NCBI RefSeq assembly: GCF_900100795.1
Contig: NZ_FNCO01000029.1
Location: forward strand, 1 to 42,897
Source of the DNA: Pseudomonas abietaniphila
GTDB taxonomy: Bacteria > Pseudomonadota > Gammaproteobacteria > Pseudomonadales > Pseudomonadaceae
Length of the DNA: 42,897 bases
Reading direction: 5' to 3'
Shown: one piece after another, positions 33,489 to 41,297 of the stretch
How the letters are laid out: the number at the start of each line of letters is the position of its first letter
Position numbering within the stretch: position 1 is the first letter of the stretch
Notes under the pieces: generated by a model
Seen by the model: the letters and a program-made list of their open reading frames with translations, nothing else
Database searches by the model: none
Told to the model about the DNA's origin: nothing
Made by a program: the position numbers and the translations under genes

Positions 33489-34712
33489 ATGTTGCTCATC
33501 GCTTTTCTGGGCGGGATCGTCACGGTCCTCAGCCCGTGCATCCTCCCCGTCGTGCCGTTTCTGTTCGCCCGCGCCGACCGCTCGGCCTCTTCAGTGCTGC
33601 TGACGTTGCTGGGGCTGACGCTGACCTTCGCGTTGGTCTCCAGTCTGGCGGTGGTGAGCAGTGACTGGGTGGTGACGGCCAACGGCATCGGTCGCCAGGT
33701 CGCGCTGGTGGTGTTGGTGTTGTTTGCGCTGTCCTTGCTGTCGGCGAAGGTCGGGAGCTGGTTGATGTGGCCGTTGGTGACCCTCGGCAACCGGCTTGAC
33801 CCGGCCACCCGGCGGCTGTCAGGTCCTTCGGCTTCGCTGTTGATCGGCGTGGCGACCGGGCTGTTGTGGGCGCCGTGTGCCGGACCGATTCTGGGGATCA
33901 TCCTGACCGGTGCCATGCTGCAAGGACCGAGTGCGCACACCAGCCTGTTGTTGCTGGCGTACGGGCTGGGGAGCGCAGTGTCGCTGGGCACGCTGATATT
34001 TGCCGGACGCGGTGTGCTGACCCGAATGAAACTGTCGTTACCGGTGACCGCGTGGCTCAGGCGCGGCGCTGGTTGCGCAGCGTTGCTGGTGGCTGTCGTG
34101 ATCGCCAGCGGGAACCAGAATCAACTGCTGGCCGGGACATCCTCAGAAGGTGCAGCGGCCATTGAGCAGCGCGTACTGACTGGCGTGCCGGCGGTCATCG
34201 ATTACCTGGTGGACAGCGTGAAGGCTGCCACGGCGCCTGATGTCAGCAACAAAGGGGACATGCCATCGCTGTCCGGCGCGGTGCAGTGGTTGAACTCGCC
34301 TGCACTGAGCAAGGAATCATTGAAGGGCAAGGTGGTGCTGGTGGATTTCTGGACCTTCGACTGCATCAATTGCCAGCGCAGCATTCCCTACGTGAACGGT
34401 TGGGCGAAGAAATACGAGAAGGACGGTCTGGTGGTGATTGGTGTACACACACCCGAGTACCCCTACGAGCGCGTCATCGACAACGTGCGCAAGAACGTGG
34501 AGAAGCTGGGCCTGAGCTACCCGATCGCGATCGACAATGACTACGCCATCTGGCGCGCGTTCGGCAATCAATACTGGCCCGCGCATTACATCATCGATGC
34601 GCAGGGCCAGATTCGATACACCCACTTCGGTGAGGGCAGCTACGACACCCAGGAACAGGTGATCCAGCAACTGCTCGACGAAGCCAAGGCCCAGGCCAAG
34701 CCCCAGGGCTAG
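33489..34712 (+). CDS. CcdA/DsbD-like membrane protein fused to a periplasmic thioredoxin domain (DipZ type)
   Basis: Inner-membrane disulfide relay protein, 407 residues. Residues 1 to about 225 are a CcdA-like membrane domain with the two redox Cys in TVLSPCILPVVPFLFARAD and LLWAPCAGPILGII, each in the family's P-C context. The C-terminal domain is an AhpC/TlpA-type thioredoxin with the active site FDCINCQRSIPYVN and a cis-Pro region PAHYIIDAQG. It would carry electrons from cytosolic thioredoxin to periplasmic targets. M. tuberculosis DipZ has the same layout plus an extra C-terminal domain that is absent here. Start: ATG 33489 is 8 nt from AGG. ATG 33483 and TTG 33474 are also in frame but badly spaced. 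Confidence 0.9.
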   Translation: MLLIAFLGGIVTVLSPCILPVVPFLFARADRSASSVLLTLLGLTLTFALVSSLAVVSSDWVVTANGIGRQVALVVLVLFALSLLSAKVGSWLMWPLVTLGNRLDPATRRLSGPSASLLIGVATGLLWAPCAGPILGIILTGAMLQGPSAHTSLLLLAYGLGSAVSLGTLIFAGRGVLTRMKLSLPVTAWLRRGAGCAALLVAVVIASGNQNQLLAGTSSEGAAAIEQRVLTGVPAVIDYLVDSVKAATAPDVSNKGDMPSLSGAVQWLNSPALSKESLKGKVVLVDFWTFDCINCQRSIPYVNGWAKKYEKDGLVVIGVHTPEYPYERVIDNVRKNVEKLGLSYPIAIDNDYAIWRAFGNQYWPAHYIIDAQGQIRYTHFGEGSYDTQEQVIQQLLDEAKAQAKPQG

Positions 34713-34724
34713 TGCCGGGTGGGG

Positions 34725-35267
34725 TTACACCATGCGCCGCACGGTATTGTCCTTGCGCACGAAGTGATGCCAGACCGCAGCGACCACGTGCAACCCGATG
34801 ACGTAATAGAAGATTGTGCCCAGCAACACATGGAAGTGTTCCAGGGTTTGCGCGGTGTCCTTGGCGATATCGAAGGGCGCCGGAATGGTCAGCGACGTCA
34901 ACGGGACCGGCAGCGCGCCGCGTTCGAGCAGCACGGTGAACAACCCCAACAGCGGTTGCGCGAAGAGGAATGCATACAACGCGTAGTGCGACAAGGTGGC
35001 GGCCAGCCGCAGGATGCCTTCCAGCGGCGGGGTAACCCCCGGCGGCGTATGACGATGACGCTCCGCCACCCGGAAAAACGCCATGATCAGTACCACGATC
35101 CCCACCCAGAAATGCGATTGCACGACAAAGGTTCGCAGGTCGGTACCCTTGGCGAACTGACTGCGGCTGAGTATCAGGGCATACGCCAGCACAATCAGGG
35201 CAGCCATCACCCAGTGGAACCAGCGAGCCCGGTAGCTGTAGCGTTCAGTGTTCAGTGGTGTCGTCAC
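34725..35267 (-). CDS. Cytochrome b561 (CybB-type)
   Basis: Inner-membrane di-haem cytochrome of the prokaryotic b561 family, 180 residues with four membrane helices. The haem-ligand His positions fit: RWFHWVMAALIVLAYALI in helix 1, VQSHFWVGIVVLIMAFFR in helix 2, and LEHFHVLLGTIFYYVIGLHVVAAVWHHF in helices 3-4. CybB-type proteins oxidise ubiquinol and can pass electrons to oxygen or superoxide. Start is GTG at 35267 with AGGGA upstream. It is convergent with the thioredoxin-fusion gene (12 bp apart), so the two redox genes are neighbours but not an operon. Confidence 0.92.
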   Translation of the reverse strand: MTTPLNTERYSYRARWFHWVMAALIVLAYALILSRSQFAKGTDLRTFVVQSHFWVGIVVLIMAFFRVAERHRHTPPGVTPPLEGILRLAATLSHYALYAFLFAQPLLGLFTVLLERGALPVPLTSLTIPAPFDIAKDTAQTLEHFHVLLGTIFYYVIGLHVVAAVWHHFVRKDNTVRRMV

Positions 35268-35483
35268 GGTCAGGTCCCTCGATTTTTTGATGTTCTCGCC
35301 TGATTTAAGCAGGTTGCCGATAAGAACACGATGCTCGCTACAGGTTTCAGCAGGCCTTCACATGAACGCCTCGACAGGAATGACGAGTGCAACTTGCAAG
35401 CGCTGTAAGAGTTATTCCAAGACGTGGATGTTCTGTGCATCAGGCCGATCTCATAATGGCGATTGAATAACTGTCCATTAAAC

Positions 35484-35505
35484 GGCTTAATAATGTCATT
35501 AAGCC
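35484..35505. promoter_or_regulatory. Perfect 8-bp inverted repeat in the leader
   Basis: GGCTTAAT, AATGTC, ATTAAGCC: an 8-bp perfect inverted repeat with a 6-nt centre, about 370 bp before the operon start. It could be a dimeric-regulator site or a hairpin. It is AT-rich and unlike the REP classes in the window. Confidence 0.35.
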
Positions 35506-35793
35506 TTCAATGAATTTTTCCCGGCTGGCCACGTTATATGGGGGATATCATTGATTCGTTTGTTAATGTCGGTTGTACGATGTTCTAATAGTATATGTCT
35601 GAATGTTTCTTATTCTTCTCCATATGAAGTTATTCAAACGAGGGGGTGAAACGTGTTTGAACGCGTTTGCTAATGGCGTCATATAAAGTTCTGTTCTTAT
35701 ACGTATTCGTGATTAACAAACCATCAAAACGAGTTTGACAGGTAATCCGCTTGGATCCATCTTTACCCCGGAAGGTTCAGAGCGTCTGACTAT

Positions 35794-35809
35794 CAGTCTG
35801 ATCAGACTG
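35794..35809. promoter_or_regulatory. Perfect 16-bp palindrome before the operon
   Basis: CAGTCTGATCAGACTG is fully self-complementary, with no spacer, 68 bp before the transaldolase-like start and about 31 bp after the possible -10. A perfect 16-bp palindrome at this place is a good operator candidate for a dimeric repressor. The cognate regulator is unknown; the CGNR protein at the other end of the operon is one candidate. Confidence 0.4.
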
Positions 35810-35876
35810 GCATTTTGCCCAGCTTTGCTGGGGCCCTCGTCATCATTAATGGATACCTGCATACAGGACTCTTCAC

Positions 35877-37118
35877 ATGGAAGTCCCCGGATTCGCTTGT
35901 CTTTTGAAAAAGAACACTGTGGATTCCGAACTATGGTGGGATTCGTCTCCGACGATCTATGGCGCCTTTAAAGATCGAATGATTACCCAATACCCGAGCA
36001 TGTTTGACGTGATCGAGAGTTGGCTTCCCGATAACTTTTCAGCCAGTCAATCAGGCCTCAGCGGTGCAACTACCAATCCCCGACTGGTTGCACGTGCGGT
36101 GCTGGAAGATCCTCAACGGTGGCAGGATTTTGCCGACCGTCTTCCCTCGCAGCTGACGGATTGCGACAAAGCGCGTCAGCTCTACGACCAGGTGATCGTG
36201 GAGGGGGCGGGGAAACTTCGCGCGTTATGGGATGCTACGCAGCAACGTCAGGGCTGGTTGTCGGCACAAATCGAAGGCGGCGAATGGATGCACGAACGCC
36301 TGCTCGTCACACGCGGGCTGCAACTGGCCAGTCTGGCCCCCAACGTGATGATCAAGGTGCCCGGCAGCGAGCAGGGGTATCGGGCGATCGAACAGCTGGT
36401 CGCCCAAGGGTGTTCGATCAATAACACCTTCTGCTTCACCGTTTCGCAGTTCGCGGCTTGCCTGAAGGCCATCCACAGCGGTCGTCTGCGCGCACGGGTG
36501 ACGGGGGTGAACACGGACCGGGCCCGCTACGTCATCACGTTCATGATGGGGCGGCTGGGTGCCGAACAGGAATTTGAACGTCAAGCCGCGCAGCGGCGGC
36601 TGTGCCTGACCGCGACGGACCGGCGCTGGGCGGAACTGGCGGTCTATCAGGCGATTCAGGCGTTGTTGCGGCGTTGGCAGACACCGGCGCGGTTGTTGCT
36701 TTGCAGCCTGAAAGTCGACACCGATGTGCGCGGGCGTGAGCATTGCTGGCACCTGCAGCGCACGGGCGCAGACACGACCTTGTACACCCTGACGCCGGAC
36801 ATCCTTGAGTTTCTCATCCGCCGGCAACAGCTCAATCAGCCGGTGACGCCCGCCACCGAATGGGTGCAGGTACCACGGCGGGTTCTAAATCGGCTGATGG
36901 CGATTCCTTACTTCAACCAGGCGTACTTCGAAGGTGAACTGGCGCCGTCACGGTTCGCGCTGCATCCTGCGTTCGTCACCGCCAGCCACGACGCCCGAGA
37001 AGGACAAGCGCAACTGCTGGCGTTTGTGAAAGGCCCCAGCAACACGGCGTTGTTCCCCGCGCTGAGGCCCCTGAGCGATCTGGCCATGCGTGATATGGCG
37101 ATGGGGCGTGTGTCATGA
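35877..37118 (+). CDS. Transaldolase-family protein (Schiff-base aldolase/transaldolase)
   Basis: First gene of a six-enzyme operon, 413 residues, cytosolic. Class I aldolase-barrel landmarks: Asp22 in ELWWDSSP, TTNP (residues 65-68), the Schiff-base Lys160 in PNVMIKVPGSEQGYRAI, and N182-N183-T184 in GCSINNTFCFTVSQ. The position of the catalytic Glu of true transaldolases (S-T-E-V in TalB) reads S-A-Q-I here, so Gln131 replaces it, as in fructose-6-phosphate aldolase. The C-terminal 100 residues (with VKGPSNTALFPAL) are longer than in TalB. The ATG has AGGA at 8-nt spacing. It overlaps the next gene by 4 bp. Probable role: C-C bond making or breaking on a sugar-type precursor. It is not a housekeeping tal, judging by context. 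Confidence 0.85.
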   Translation: MEVPGFACLLKKNTVDSELWWDSSPTIYGAFKDRMITQYPSMFDVIESWLPDNFSASQSGLSGATTNPRLVARAVLEDPQRWQDFADRLPSQLTDCDKARQLYDQVIVEGAGKLRALWDATQQRQGWLSAQIEGGEWMHERLLVTRGLQLASLAPNVMIKVPGSEQGYRAIEQLVAQGCSINNTFCFTVSQFAACLKAIHSGRLRARVTGVNTDRARYVITFMMGRLGAEQEFERQAAQRRLCLTATDRRWAELAVYQAIQALLRRWQTPARLLLCSLKVDTDVRGREHCWHLQRTGADTTLYTLTPDILEFLIRRQQLNQPVTPATEWVQVPRRVLNRLMAIPYFNQAYFEGELAPSRFALHPAFVTASHDAREGQAQLLAFVKGPSNTALFPALRPLSDLAMRDMAMGRVS

Positions 37119-37852
37119 ATCGCATGATCGCGCTGTGGGCCCATCCGCGTTCGCGCTCCACAGTGCTGGAGCGCGTGTTCATCGAACGGGGGGACTTCGA
37201 GGTCTTCCACGAACCCTTCGCGCACATGGCTTTCAATGAGCAGTCGGCCATTCCCCACGACGACTTGGACTGTGGCCTGCCGCGCACCTACGAGGGGATC
37301 AAGTCCTTGCTGCGCAGCACGCGTGAGCGGCGCAACGTGTTTCACAAGGACATGTGCTACCACTGCCTGGATGAACTGAAGACAGACACCGACTTTCTGC
37401 TTGAGCAGCAGCATGTATTCATTATTCGCGAGCCAGGTCGGGCCATCGTTTCGCACTTCGCGATGTTTGCTCAGATGCCCTTGCACGCCATCGGCCATAA
37501 AGCCCTGTACGACGTGTTCTGTAGGGTCACCAAGCTCACCGGCAAGATTCCGTACGTGATCAACGGGGACGATCTGGCGAACCAGCCGGAAGAAACGCTG
37601 CGCAGGCTCTGCGATCACTTGCAGCTGGAGTTCCTCCCCGAAGCGCTCAGTTGGGCGCCGTCCTGTCCGCCCCAATGGCAGGCCTGGCGCAGCTGGCACA
37701 AAGACGCCGAACGCAGCACGCACATCGTCGCGTCGACATCGGATTTCGACGAGCGACAGCTCACCGCCCATCCGCATCTGATGGGTTACTACCACGCGCA
37801 CCGGCCGTTCTACGAACGCATGAATCAATTCACTCAGCAGGGACGCTCATGA
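37115..37852 (+). CDS. Sulfotransferase-family protein
   Basis: 245 residues, cytosolic. The 5'-phosphosulfate-binding loop is at the N-terminus, IALWAHPRSRSTVLER (residues 5-20), and the 3'-phosphate motif is FIIREPGRAIVSHFA (R-x-P...S). A typical late segment DDLANQPEETLRRLCDHLQLEF, the sulfotransferase P-x-x-x-L-x-x-L-C-x-x-L pattern, follows. It would move sulfate from PAPS to a hydroxyl or amine of a small molecule. The APS kinase at the end of the same operon could supply PAPS, which supports the call. ATGA overlaps join it to both neighbours. Some proteins with this loop (PRSRST) are annotated as aminotransferase-like, so the reaction needs proof. Confidence 0.85.
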   Translation: MNRMIALWAHPRSRSTVLERVFIERGDFEVFHEPFAHMAFNEQSAIPHDDLDCGLPRTYEGIKSLLRSTRERRNVFHKDMCYHCLDELKTDTDFLLEQQHVFIIREPGRAIVSHFAMFAQMPLHAIGHKALYDVFCRVTKLTGKIPYVINGDDLANQPEETLRRLCDHLQLEFLPEALSWAPSCPPQWQAWRSWHKDAERSTHIVASTSDFDERQLTAHPHLMGYYHAHRPFYERMNQFTQQGRS

Positions 37853-38578
37853 AAAAAATTGTCATCACTGGCGCTGCCAACGGCATAGGCAAAGCGACCG
37901 CCATTGCCTGTGTGGAAGCAGGTTATTACGTCATTGCCGCCGACAAGGACAAACAGGGTTTGCGTAACCTCCAGGACCTTTTGCCCGCCCACCGGCTGGA
38001 GGGGCATGTTGCCGACTTTTCCAGGCCAGACACTTATCGGTCCTTTATCAGTGAACTGTACCAGCGTGACGATCGCCTCGCGCTGCAGGGACTGGTGAAC
38101 AACGCGGGTCTGTACCACGGCAAAAGCGTTTACGAATACAGCGATGAGGAAATGGAAGAAATGTGGTCCGTGAACCTCAAGTCACTGGTCTATCTGTCGA
38201 GGGACTTCGCCCGTCACGAGCTGCAAGCGCCGCACGCGCGCTGCATCGTCAACATCACATCGGTGGCCGGTGAGGTCGGCAGCATGGATGCGCTCTATGG
38301 CGCCACCAAGGCTGGCGTCATTGGCCTGACCAAGGCCAACGCCTGGAATTTCGCGCCCCGTGTACGCGTCAATGCGGTCTCGCCGGCCTTGATCCGGCAG
38401 ACCTCGATCCATGACCGCATCCCCGAACATCGCCGCAAGGAGTACGAGCGACAGGAGGTGCTCAAAGAACCGATTCATCCGGAGGGGGTCGCCGGTGTCC
38501 CTGTTTCTGTTGTCCGATCAGAGCCGTCATCTGACCGGAAAAATCATACCCGTGGACAACGGTGCCTACCCGCGCTGA
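37849..38578 (+). pseudogene. Short-chain dehydrogenase/reductase, frameshifted near its end
   Basis: An SDR oxidoreductase with TGAANGIGKATA (NAD(P) loop), LVNNAGLYHGKS, the catalytic Ser in IVNITSVAGEVG, and Tyr/Lys in LYGATKAGVIGLTKA. From ATG 37849 the frame is intact for about 217 codons, up to PEGVAG. The expected ending, SLFLLSDQSRHLTGKIIPVD then NGAYPR and TGA at 38576-38578, is in the next frame. In the first frame translation would run on to 38772 with unrelated sequence. Restoring two bases near 38498 gives PEGVAGVSLFLLSD, the normal SDR spacing, so loss of one GT unit is the simplest explanation. It may be a true mutation or a sequencing or assembly error. A functional product would be about 243 residues. 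Confidence 0.85.
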
Positions 38579-38609
38579 TGCGCAGTCTGGACACTCAGGG
38601 AGATGAAAC

Positions 38610-39794
38610 ATGCAACGCAAGAAATTGCTCATCGTGGGCGGCGGTAACCTGTGCCTGCAGGTTTTGCAAATCCTCGCGCCCCGCAATCAGTTCGACTTTC
38701 ATGTGGCCAGCCGCAACCTGGAACAGGCGACCCGCCTGTGCAACCTGGTCAGCCTGGGTGCGTTGCAGCTGAATGTGTCGGTCCGCATCCAGGCGTGGGA
38801 AATGGACCTGACGGAATCCGCGATCGAACGCAACGCCGAAACGCTGTCCCGGATCAAACCGGATGTCATCCTCAATTGCGCGTCTTTGCAGTCCTGGCGC
38901 GTCATTACGCAACTGCCCAAAGCGACGTTTGACGCACTGGATCAGGCTCAGCTGGGGCCCTGGCTGCCGATGCACCTGGCGCCCGCGTACGCATTGATGC
39001 GTGCCGTGAAGCAGTCCTGCCCCAAAAGCCTGGTGGTCAACGCGGCATTCCCCGACGCGGTCAACGCCGTGTTGTACAAGGTCGGGATGGCGCCGGACGT
39101 CGGCGTGGGCAACATCGCAAACCTGATTCCCGCAACGCGCTGCGCCATCGCCCGTCTTGCGCGGTGCGAGCCGTCGCGGGTCTGCGTCAAACTGATCGGC
39201 CAACACTTTTTCAGTCACTACGTGCCACGCCATGGTTTGCCACAGCAGGCGAACTTCAATCTGTCTTACTGGATCGATGGCCGGGAACGCACGGATGAAT
39301 TCAATGCGGACGTGATCTTTCGCAGTGTGGCGGACAACTTCCGTCGCCTGGGGGGCGTCGATGGACAGTACCTGACGGCGATGTCGGTCATCAGTGTCCT
39401 GGAAAACCTGTTCGCCGACGAAGAGGTGCATGTGCATGCACCCGGACCACATGGTTTGCCGGGCGGGTATCCGGTGAAGGTCGGGATGGGTCAGGTGCTG
39501 CTTGGCCTGCCTTATGGCGTCCGGCGTGAGGAAGCCATTCAGGTTAATGAGGCCGGGCAACGACAGGACGGCATTCAGTCGATCATGGCCGATGGCACGG
39601 TCATGTTCGGGAGTGCGCAAATGAACGTCATGGAGCAGATGCTCGGCTACTTCGTAGCGGGCATGAAGGTCCAGGACGCCGCCGAATGCGCCAATGAGCT
39701 GGGTCAAAAATATCAAGCGTTTGCTCACAACATCAGCCAACAAGGAGTCAGCCATGTTCCCCAGCAACGCATCCTCACCCGTCAATTCGGCTGA
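38610..39794 (+). CDS. Saccharopine-dehydrogenase-like NAD(P)-dependent oxidoreductase
   Basis: 394 residues with an N-terminal Rossmann domain (KKLLIVGGGNLCLQVLQIL, then FHVASRNLEQATRL) and a C-terminal alpha/beta catalytic half, as in saccharopine and related amino-acid reductases. VILNCASLQSW fits the family's strand after the helix. These enzymes reductively join an amine to a keto acid or split such a product. The substrate here is unknown. The ATG follows AGGGAGATGAAAC, 31 bp after the (repaired) SDR stop. Its last 41 bp overlap the methyltransferase gene in another frame. Confidence 0.82.
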   Translation: MQRKKLLIVGGGNLCLQVLQILAPRNQFDFHVASRNLEQATRLCNLVSLGALQLNVSVRIQAWEMDLTESAIERNAETLSRIKPDVILNCASLQSWRVITQLPKATFDALDQAQLGPWLPMHLAPAYALMRAVKQSCPKSLVVNAAFPDAVNAVLYKVGMAPDVGVGNIANLIPATRCAIARLARCEPSRVCVKLIGQHFFSHYVPRHGLPQQANFNLSYWIDGRERTDEFNADVIFRSVADNFRRLGGVDGQYLTAMSVISVLENLFADEEVHVHAPGPHGLPGGYPVKVGMGQVLLGLPYGVRREEAIQVNEAGQRQDGIQSIMADGTVMFGSAQMNVMEQMLGYFVAGMKVQDAAECANELGQKYQAFAHNISQQGVSHVPQQRILTRQFG

Positions 39795-40566
39795 TTGCCC
39801 TGACCTGAGCAGTGTGGGTCAGGCCGTCGCGCCTGCCGCCTATACCGAACAATACAACGCTGATTTTGTCAGTCGCTGGGACGAGTTGATCGACTGGAAC
39901 AAGCGCGCGGAGGGAGAGGGGACGTTCTTTTCGCAACTGCTGTTGCAGGCCGGCGCGTGCCGGATATTCGATGCCTCCTGCGGCAGCGGTTTTCATTCGG
40001 TACAGCTGCGTCGCGCAGGGTTTGATGTAACGGCTTGCGATGGCAGCCCGACCATGGTCAGGCAAGCGAAGGCCAACTTTGCCAGCCGAGGCCTGGACAT
40101 TCCCACCCTGTGTTGCGACTGGAATGACCTGGACCCTCGGCAATTGGGCACCTTCGATGCGGTGCTGTGCCTGGGCAGCTCGCTGTGTCATGTCTTCGAG
40201 GAGGCCGAACGCATTGCGGTGTTGAAGCGGTTCCGTCGGCTGCTCAATCCGGGAGGCGTGCTGCTGGTGGATCAGCGTAATTTTCAGGCCATTCTCGCCG
40301 GGCAGTTCTCGTCATCCGGTCGCTACTACTATTGCGGCAAAACGGCGAAGGTCACGTTGGGCGAGTTGCACGAGTCGTTGTGTGAATTCGTTTACACCTT
40401 CGCCGACGGTGCCAGTTATCGCTTGCGGGTGTTCCCGATTCTGCCGGGTCGGCTTCGAGGCGAGATGAGAGCGGCCAGGTTCGTGGTGAAGCAAAGCTAC
40501 GGCGATTTCAAATCTGTCTACGACCCGATGGCCGCCGATTTCATCATTCATCAGGCGCATGTTTAG
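39754..40566 (+). CDS. Class I SAM-dependent methyltransferase (glycine/sarcosine N-methyltransferase-like)
   Basis: 270 residues. Motif I is RIFDASCGSGFHSVQLRRAG, followed by the acidic ribose-binding end of strand 2 (VTACDGS), motif IV FDAVLCLGSSLCHVFE, and LNPGGVLLVDQRNF. YTEQYNADFVSRWDELIDWNKRA before the core, with SGRYYYCGK and YTFADGASYRL after it, resembles the glycine/sarcosine N-methyltransferase and GNMT group, suggesting an amine acceptor. The start at 39754 has a perfect AAGGAG site inside the end of the preceding gene. The longer in-frame start at 39694 lacks one. It would N-methylate the pathway intermediate; this is inference. Confidence 0.87.
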   Translation: MFPSNASSPVNSADCPDLSSVGQAVAPAAYTEQYNADFVSRWDELIDWNKRAEGEGTFFSQLLLQAGACRIFDASCGSGFHSVQLRRAGFDVTACDGSPTMVRQAKANFASRGLDIPTLCCDWNDLDPRQLGTFDAVLCLGSSLCHVFEEAERIAVLKRFRRLLNPGGVLLVDQRNFQAILAGQFSSSGRYYYCGKTAKVTLGELHESLCEFVYTFADGASYRLRVFPILPGRLRGEMRAARFVVKQSYGDFKSVYDPMAADFIIHQAHV

Positions 40567-40587
40567 GTCACACAAGGAGGTGTACTC

Positions 40588-41199
40588 ATGGATATTCAAC
40601 AGCAGCCCCAGGCGTCGCGTCACAACCTGTTCGCCTACAACTTCGCCCACGGCGCTGCGCCGCAGGGGCAGCCGACGCCTCATGTGATCTGGCTGACAGG
40701 GCTGTCCGCTGCCGGAAAATCCACCATTGTCGACGGGCTGAACCCGGTGTTGCAGGCGCGCGGGCTCAAGACCTGCATTCTGGATGGCGACTCGTTACGC
40801 AGCGGCCTGTGCCGGGACTTGGGGTTTACGGATCACGATCGTGACGAAAACGTTCGGCGTGTGGCCGAAGTCGCGGCACTGATGGCCGACGCCGGCCTGA
40901 CGGTCATGGTGGCACTGATTTCGCCCACCCGTGCCGCGCGGCATTACGCCCGCTCGATCATCGGCAACGAACGCTTCGTCGAAGTCTTCGTCGATGCGCC
41001 GCTGGCAGTCGCCGAAAGCCGTGATCCCAAAGGGTTATATCGCCGTGCCAGAGAGGGCGAGGTACGCGGTTTTACGGGCATCGATTCGGTGTACGAGCCA
41101 CCGGTATTTACGGAGCTGCATATCCACAGCGACCAGGTCAGTGTGGCGACAGCGGTGGAGATGATCGACGACTGGTTACGCCATTCGCGGGGATTTTAG
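40588..41199 (+). CDS. Adenylylsulfate kinase (APS kinase), CysC type
   Basis: 203-residue cytosolic P-loop kinase that phosphorylates adenylylsulfate to PAPS. P-loop GLSAAGKS at residues 38-45, LDGDSLRSGLCRDLGFTDHD, ENVRRVAEVAALMADAG, ISPTRAARHYAR, RDPKGLYRRAREGEVRGFTG and the family-typical GIDSVYEPP are all in place, so the substrate-binding residues look intact. A very strong AAGGAGG precedes the ATG. It is stand-alone, not fused to CysN or an ATP sulfurylase. Placing it in an operon with a sulfotransferase points to a dedicated PAPS supply. CysC-like kinases can also act on other phosphorylated nucleotides, as in phosphoramidate capsule synthesis, so that alternative is open. Confidence 0.93.
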   Translation: MDIQQQPQASRHNLFAYNFAHGAAPQGQPTPHVIWLTGLSAAGKSTIVDGLNPVLQARGLKTCILDGDSLRSGLCRDLGFTDHDRDENVRRVAEVAALMADAGLTVMVALISPTRAARHYARSIIGNERFVEVFVDAPLAVAESRDPKGLYRRAREGEVRGFTGIDSVYEPPVFTELHIHSDQVSVATAVEMIDDWLRHSRGF

Positions 41200-41297
41200 A
41201 GGCGATTCCGCGCAATTTGAGGGGGGTTGGTCAGAAAGTCCGGTGTGTTGGCCCATCTCTGCCATTATTTAGGCTTCAGCCAATGCCGGGGTGGGCC

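Larger units (their letters stand above)
35268..35876. promoter_or_regulatory. 609-bp AT-rich leader of the biosynthetic operon
   Basis: Between cytochrome b561 and the transaldolase-like gene there is no convincing gene. From about 35460 to 35730 the DNA is clearly poorer in GC than anything else in the window. It contains two perfect inverted repeats (listed separately), a TTGACA at 35735-35740 with a poor -10 (CATCTT, 17-nt spacing), and GCCCAGC-TTT-GCTGGGGC near 35817-35834. The bases next to cytochrome b561 should hold its own promoter. The AT-rich part suggests foreign DNA or a silenced (H-NS/MvaT-type) promoter; this is an inference from base composition alone. Confidence 0.45.

Noticed and set aside
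35806..35832. Sigma-54-like TGGCA ... TTTGC before the operon
   Set aside because: The distance between the GG and GC elements does not match the strict -24/-12 spacing.
38595..39785. 396-codon open frame on the minus strand opposite the saccharopine-dehydrogenase-like gene
   Set aside because: The plus-strand gene has a clear Rossmann motif, a ribosome site and operon context. The minus frame is His/Arg/Gln-rich with no domain, as expected from high-GC third-position bias.
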